From positions 1,437 to 20,210 of the forward strand of contig DLTS01000054.1 in NCBI GenBank assembly GCA_002501485.1: a stretch of 18,774 nucleotides of DNA, in the 5' to 3' direction. The notes under the pieces were generated by a model. The model saw only the letters and a program-made list of their open reading frames with translations. It was not told the DNA's origin and did no database searches. The position numbers and the translations under genes are program-made. Origin of the DNA: Acidimicrobiaceae bacterium UBA7830. Its GTDB lineage: Bacteria > Actinomycetota > Acidimicrobiia > Acidimicrobiales > Ilumatobacteraceae. This document shows positions 15,959-18,774 of the stretch, piece after piece; position 1 is the first letter of the stretch; every line of letters begins with the position of its first letter.

Positions 15959-16744
15959 TCAGAGCGGTCCACTGATGCCGCCGTCCTTGCGGACACGCCA
16001 GAAGTGGATCGCCATGAAAATGACGATGATGAACGGGAAGAACAACACGTGTAACACATACCATCGGAGCAGGGTTTCTGATCCGATTTCTGCGCCGCCT
16101 AATAACACGAATCTCACCTCTTGCCCGAATACCGGTGTGTACCCCATCATGTTGGTACCCACCGCTACAGCCCACATGGCGAGCTGGTCCCATGGCAATA
16201 GGTAACCGGTAAACGACAACAGCAATGTGAGTGTCAACAAGATGACGCCAATCACCCAGTTGAACTCTCGTGGCGGCTTGTAGGCACCGTGATAGAAGAC
16301 TCGAGACATGTGCAAGAACACGGCGAGCACCATGAGGTGCGCTCCCCATCTATGCATGTTTCGTACCAAGAGTCCAAATGTCACGGAGGTCTGCAGGTTG
16401 GAAATGTCATCCCACGCTGCAGTTGCTTCTGGCCGGTAGAAGAACATCAAGAAGATGCCCGTCACGGTGAGAAGAATAAAGAGGAAGAAACTCAAGCCAC
16501 CAAGGCACAGCGTGTAGCTGACCTTGACAGCGTGGCGCTTCACTTTCACTGGGTGAAGGTGATAAAGCACCGAGTTCATAATGACGTATGAACGGTTTCG
16601 TGGGCTGTCGGTGTAGCCCTTCCTGAAGATTGACCCAGGACGGAAGATGCTGCTCCACACCTGTGATCCCTGAACGGAATCAACGGTCTGTTGCACACGC
16701 TCCTTCGCAGTGGGGCGGGGGGTTTCGTCGATGATCTTTGCCAT
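15959..16744 (-). CDS. petB: Cytochrome b6-type cytochrome b (N-terminal half), predicted haem ci site
   Basis: The protein has 261 residues and four core helices. bL/bH haem ligands are His131 and His145 (13 residues between) and His232 and His247 (14 between). The 14-residue spacing in the second pair is that of b6-type proteins. The segment YTLCLGGLSFFLFILLTVTG aligns with the chloroplast b6 stretch FYCLGGITLT, which puts Cys80 at the position of Cys35, the residue that binds the extra haem ci/cn. Other shared pieces are FYRPEA, KPPREFNWV, TGYLLPWDQ and the C-terminal RKDGGISGPL. The first 55 residues are a polar cytosolic extension. The protein would oxidise and reduce quinones across the membrane with the subunit-IV-like partner encoded next. 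The symbol reflects similarity to b6, not evidence of photosynthesis; qcrB would be the respiratory alternative. Confidence 0.93.
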   Translation of the reverse strand: MAKIIDETPRPTAKERVQQTVDSVQGSQVWSSIFRPGSIFRKGYTDSPRNRSYVIMNSVLYHLHPVKVKRHAVKVSYTLCLGGLSFFLFILLTVTGIFLMFFYRPEATAAWDDISNLQTSVTFGLLVRNMHRWGAHLMVLAVFLHMSRVFYHGAYKPPREFNWVIGVILLTLTLLLSFTGYLLPWDQLAMWAVAVGTNMMGYTPVFGQEVRFVLLGGAEIGSETLLRWYVLHVLFFPFIIVIFMAIHFWRVRKDGGISGPL

Positions 16745-16751
16745 GTCGTGA

Positions 16752-17165
16752 TCAGAACCTCATGCCGTAGGCGTAGCCGTGGTTGTTAGTACGGGTATGA
16801 CTTTCACCAGCAGACGTTGCTGGTCCTGCCTTACCGAGAATGATGACCCCGGTTGGGCAGCGGTCGACGCAGAGAGCGCATCGGGTGCAAATATCGTCGT
16901 CAATGATGAACACGACATTGTCGGACGGATCATCTCCGGGGCGTTCTGTTCCTTCCGCCTCGGTGATGGAGTCCGGCTGCACCATGTGAATGCACTTCCA
17001 CGGACAAATATCAACACAGCCCTCACACATGATGCATTCGGACTGGTCAATATGAATGAATTGCTTTGGCTTCACTGCGCGGGTGAGATAATCCGCGTCA
17101 ACTTCGACGAGCGTGTACTCGTCGGTGTAAGGCATCATCGGCGGGTTTGCGTCAGTTCGAGCCAT
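16752..17165 (-). CDS. Dicluster [4Fe-4S] ferredoxin inside the bc operon
   Basis: The protein has 137 residues, with no signal peptide or membrane helix, so it should be cytosolic. Two complete CxxCxxCxxxCP motifs are present: Cys44, 47, 50, 54 and Cys93, 96, 99, 103, each expected to bind a [4Fe-4S] cluster; Cys58 is extra. The two motifs are separated by an acidic stretch (ITEAEGTERPGDDPSDN), longer than in small clostridial ferredoxins. The first 40 residues and the last 30 are extensions, and the C-terminus ends in YAYGMRF. It lies 10 bp after the three-helix membrane protein and 7 bp before the cytochrome b gene. It resembles NuoI only in the cluster motifs; the real nuoI is at 3213-3872. 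A ferredoxin subunit or partner on the cytoplasmic face of the bc complex is inferred from position. Confidence 0.92.
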   Translation of the reverse strand: MARTDANPPMMPYTDEYTLVEVDADYLTRAVKPKQFIHIDQSECIMCEGCVDICPWKCIHMVQPDSITEAEGTERPGDDPSDNVVFIIDDDICTRCALCVDRCPTGVIILGKAGPATSAGESHTRTNNHGYAYGMRF

Positions 17166-17175
17166 CTCTACTACC

Positions 17176-17658
17176 TCAGGCCTTCTTCACCAGAGGACGA
17201 CCATAAGAACTTGTTGGAAGTTCCTTCGCGACCGACTCGCCACGCTTTTGCCACCAAATCCACATGAAGATCAAAACGCCGAAGTAATAGGCGTGCAAGA
17301 CAACAACGATGATGTCGCGGATTGCTTCGTATTGCAGGGTGAATGGGAACCACCCATCAAAGGCTTTCGGCTTCAATATGCCGCCAGGCCCAAAAATGAT
17401 TTTGCTGCGGTCCCAACCGAGATCTTTGTCGGCATGATCAATCCACTGATGTGGGACGATGCCGAATGCGAGGAACATCACTCCAAATGCGTACACCGAA
17501 CCAACCATGGCTTCGCCCCATGAGGTCGGTGAACCAACTGGACGACGGCGGCCATACGGGATAACTGCGAAGGTCAAAATGTTGGACGCGACAAAGGACA
17601 CTAAGAACGCCGTGTTCATTCCCGGCCACTCAAAAACGTTCCAGTTAAAGGCGATCAT
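17176..17658 (-). CDS. Small three-helix membrane protein of unknown function, first gene of the bc-nuo run
   Basis: I do not recognise this family. The ATG at 17658 is preferred over the 49-codon longer frame because AAGAGGAG stands four bases upstream and the longer part is unlike protein. The product has 160 residues. Predicted helices lie near 14-34, 47-67 and 112-136. The second helix runs into GIVPHQWIDHADKDLGW (66-82), with His70 and His74, and the third contains His122 (VVVLHAYYFGVLI). A 40-residue loop (GPGGILKPKAFDGWFPF) separates them, and the C-terminus is basic. Histidines at helix ends might bind haem or metal, but no known motif confirms this. As the first gene, ten bases ahead of the ferredoxin, it could anchor the ferredoxin or be an accessory subunit of the bc complex; this is inference only. 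Confidence 0.85.
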   Translation of the reverse strand: MIAFNWNVFEWPGMNTAFLVSFVASNILTFAVIPYGRRRPVGSPTSWGEAMVGSVYAFGVMFLAFGIVPHQWIDHADKDLGWDRSKIIFGPGGILKPKAFDGWFPFTLQYEAIRDIIVVVLHAYYFGVLIFMWIWWQKRGESVAKELPTSSYGRPLVKKA

Positions 17659-17894
17659 CTCGCTCCTCTTGCCTTTCCATTGATCGTGCTCTGTGAAAGC
17701 CCTATCGGCAGAAACTTTAGTCGCGCTGACACTCGAAACTCCTATTCCCGGAGCACGGGCGTAAATGACTATTCCTCTATTCTGGCACCACTCACCCCGA
17801 CTCACGTCAGGTTGTGCATAAGTTCATTGCGAGGAATCTGAACTCATCGGTCGAAGATTCACGCGTTCGACTATTCGCCGTCTATCGTGTCAGC
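17659..17894. promoter_or_regulatory. Divergent intergenic region between the bc-nuo run and the cytochrome c gene
   Basis: These 236 bases separate two divergent genes, so they should hold promoters for both directions. I see no strong -35/-10 pair, clear operator palindrome or terminator. A minus-strand TAAAGT at 17719-17714 fits the actinobacterial TANNNT -10 form and would give a leader of about 50 bases for the bc-nuo run, but no TTGACA-like box is well placed. The ribosome site AAGAGGAG for the minus-strand gene is at 17670-17663. On the plus strand, see the separate -10 candidate. Confidence 0.55.
17883..17888 (+). promoter_or_regulatory. Candidate -10 box for a leaderless cytochrome c transcript
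   Basis: TATCGT fits TANNNT and ends six bases before the GTG at 17895, so transcription could begin at the start codon itself. There is no Shine-Dalgarno sequence ahead of that GTG, which agrees with leaderless translation, common in actinobacteria. No -35 box is clear, so the call is weak. Confidence 0.3.
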
Positions 17895-18725
17895 GTGACT
17901 GAGATTCCAGAGCATCTCCTTCAACGCAGTCGCGAACGCCGAGCTGCGCTCGGGGGCGGTGACGCATCCCCAAACACCCCCGCAGAGACCACCTCGTCGT
18001 CATCAGCTCCCGTTTCGGCTGAGGCAGCTGTACCATCTGGCCCAGCTCCTCGAGCAGTTGCACCGGAGGCCGCAGCGCCTCCTCCCCCAGAGCCGGATTC
18101 CTTCGTCGTCTCGAGATATCGCTCACGTAAGAAGGTTCCGGCTTGGGCGATGGCAGGGCTCGCTCTTCTCCCAATCTGGATGTTTATGTACGTGCGTTCG
18201 GTAACCGCCCAAGCCGAGGAAGCCTCTGGACCTCTTGCAATTGGTGCAGAGCAGTACGCAACATGCGCTGGCTGCCACGGTGGAAATGGCCAAGGTGGAG
18301 TGGGATACCAGTTCTCCGAGGGCGAGGTGCTGAAGACCTTCCCGAATATTGAAGACCAACTCCGCTACGTCTTGTATGGAACCGGCGCTTACAACATCGC
18401 TGGTGTCGTCAACTACGGCAACCCTGCTCGCGAGGGTGGCCCGCACCTAACAGGCGAGCGGGGCGTCATGCCCGGATTCGCAGGGGCGATCACCGACTAC
18501 GAACTCCTTGGGGCAGTGTGTTACGAGCGTTACTCCCTCGGTGGCGCAGACCCCGATGGCGACTACGCCGAAGAGTTCGAAAAGTGGTGCGCTGAAGAAT
18601 CAGAAATCTTCGTTGAGTTGCAGGGCGGTGCTGCGCTTGCATCGATCCACGAAACTCACGAAAGCATCATCGAAATCGGTGACGGTCCCGCAGATGGATC
18701 ACCGCCGATGATGATGGAGGGCTAA
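17895..18725 (+). CDS. Membrane-anchored monohaem cytochrome c with IPEHLL-motif N-terminus
   Basis: The GTG at 17895 is chosen because it makes the protein begin (M)TEIPEHLLQRSRERR, matching the start of the subunit-IV-like protein; an upstream GTG at 17814 would add 27 unlike residues. The product has 276 residues: the motif, a Pro/Ala/Ser-rich linker to about residue 70, a basic patch (SRYRSRKK), a membrane helix near 81-103, then one exported class I cytochrome c domain. The haem site is C124-A-G-C127-H128, and the likely axial Met is Met192 (GVMPGFAG). Cys209 and Cys232 may pair as a disulfide. The C-terminus is acidic and Met-rich. It could carry electrons between the divergently encoded bc complex and an oxidase, or be a bc subunit; the shared N-terminal motif supports a physical link, as inference. 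Confidence 0.9.
   Translation: MTEIPEHLLQRSRERRAALGGGDASPNTPAETTSSSSAPVSAEAAVPSGPAPRAVAPEAAAPPPPEPDSFVVSRYRSRKKVPAWAMAGLALLPIWMFMYVRSVTAQAEEASGPLAIGAEQYATCAGCHGGNGQGGVGYQFSEGEVLKTFPNIEDQLRYVLYGTGAYNIAGVVNYGNPAREGGPHLTGERGVMPGFAGAITDYELLGAVCYERYSLGGADPDGDYAEEFEKWCAEESEIFVELQGGAALASIHETHESIIEIGDGPADGSPPMMMEG
17896..17911 (+). repeat. 16-base match shared by the starts of two bc-locus genes (copy 2)
   Basis: On the plus strand TGACTGAGATTCCAGA opens the cytochrome c gene, identical to the minus-strand copy at 15927-15942. It encodes the same TEIPE residues in the same place relative to the start, which supports the chosen GTG start. Confidence 0.8.
18716..18720 (+). promoter_or_regulatory. Shine-Dalgarno GGAGG within the end of the cytochrome c gene
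   Basis: GGAGG occurs in the last codons of the cytochrome c gene, six bases before an ACG codon in the frame of the DVLVIGG peptide. This is optimal spacing for initiation and suggests coupled translation of the next gene. Confidence 0.5.
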
Positions 18726-18726
18726 A

Positions 18727-18774
18727 ACGGCAACGTCCCCCTCTTCGCACCACGACGTCCTCGTCATTGGCGGC
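18727..18774 (+). CDS. Start of a probable FAD/NAD-dependent oxidoreductase (cut by window edge; non-canonical start)
   Basis: The last 48 bases read in one frame as TATSPSSHHDVLVIGG, which looks like the first beta strand and glycine loop of a Rossmann-type FAD-binding protein (DVLVIGG), such as geranylgeranyl reductase-like or other flavoprotein oxidoreductases. The frame is closed upstream by TGA at 18712 and has no ATG, GTG, TTG or CTG before the motif. ACG at 18727 stands six bases after GGAGG (18716-18720), and a second ACG is at 18733. Start position is therefore a guess. The identification rests on 16 residues. Confidence 0.45.

Noticed and set aside
16752..17165. Ferredoxin read as a second nuoI copy
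   Set aside because: Outside the two cluster motifs it lacks NuoI segments such as HGRHVLNRY, and a complete nuoI is present at 3213-3872 in the expected order.
17659..17805. A 49-residue N-terminal extension of the three-helix membrane protein
   Set aside because: The ATG at 17658 has a strong AAGAGGAG ribosome site, and the extension has no hydrophobic or conserved-looking segment; it covers the expected promoter region.
1..18774. Mobile elements, CRISPR arrays, tRNA or rRNA genes
   Set aside because: No transposase, terminal inverted repeats, regularly spaced repeats or RNA-gene-like segments were seen; nearly all bases are taken by respiratory genes.

Overview
The window is part of a respiratory-chain locus from a bacterium that is probably an actinobacterium, most likely an uncultured member of the Acidimicrobiia. 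The assignment is an inference from mid-range base composition, the full 14-gene nuo order with tight stop/start overlaps, frequent GTG starts, a Tat-type Rieske protein, and Ala/Pro-rich cytosolic linkers carrying an IPEHLL motif. No rRNA or other taxonomic marker is present.
From right to left on the minus strand, a single head-to-tail run fills almost everything from 17658 to 1. The first seven genes form a cytochrome bc-type module: a small unknown three-helix membrane protein, a dicluster [4Fe-4S] ferredoxin, a b6-type cytochrome b (four haem-ligand His plus the Cys that holds haem ci/cn in b6f complexes), a subunit-IV-like cytochrome b C-terminal half, a Tat-type Rieske protein, a membrane-anchored dihaem cytochrome c, and an unknown membrane protein. 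After only 27 bp this is followed by nuoA-B-C-D-E-F-G-H-I-J-K-L and the first 153 codons of nuoM, which is cut by the left edge. Most junctions are 1-8 base overlaps (ATGA, GTGA, TGATG, TAATG), so strong translational coupling is expected. No confident terminator or promoter is visible inside the run.
At 17659-17894 a 236-bp divergent intergenic region separates this run from a plus-strand gene for a membrane-anchored monohaem cytochrome c. Its N-terminus (TEIPEHLL) copies that of the subunit-IV-like protein. Directly after it, at the right edge, begins what looks like an FAD/NAD-binding oxidoreductase with no canonical start codon in its frame.
Functionally, complex I would oxidise NADH, reduce (mena)quinone and pump ions. 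The bc module would oxidise the quinol and pass electrons through Rieske and cytochromes c towards an oxidase outside the window. The least ordinary part is the bc module: a b6/IV-type split cytochrome b with a predicted haem ci, a dedicated ferredoxin and two unknown membrane proteins. It suggests a complex III variant that could exchange electrons with ferredoxin on the cytoplasmic side.
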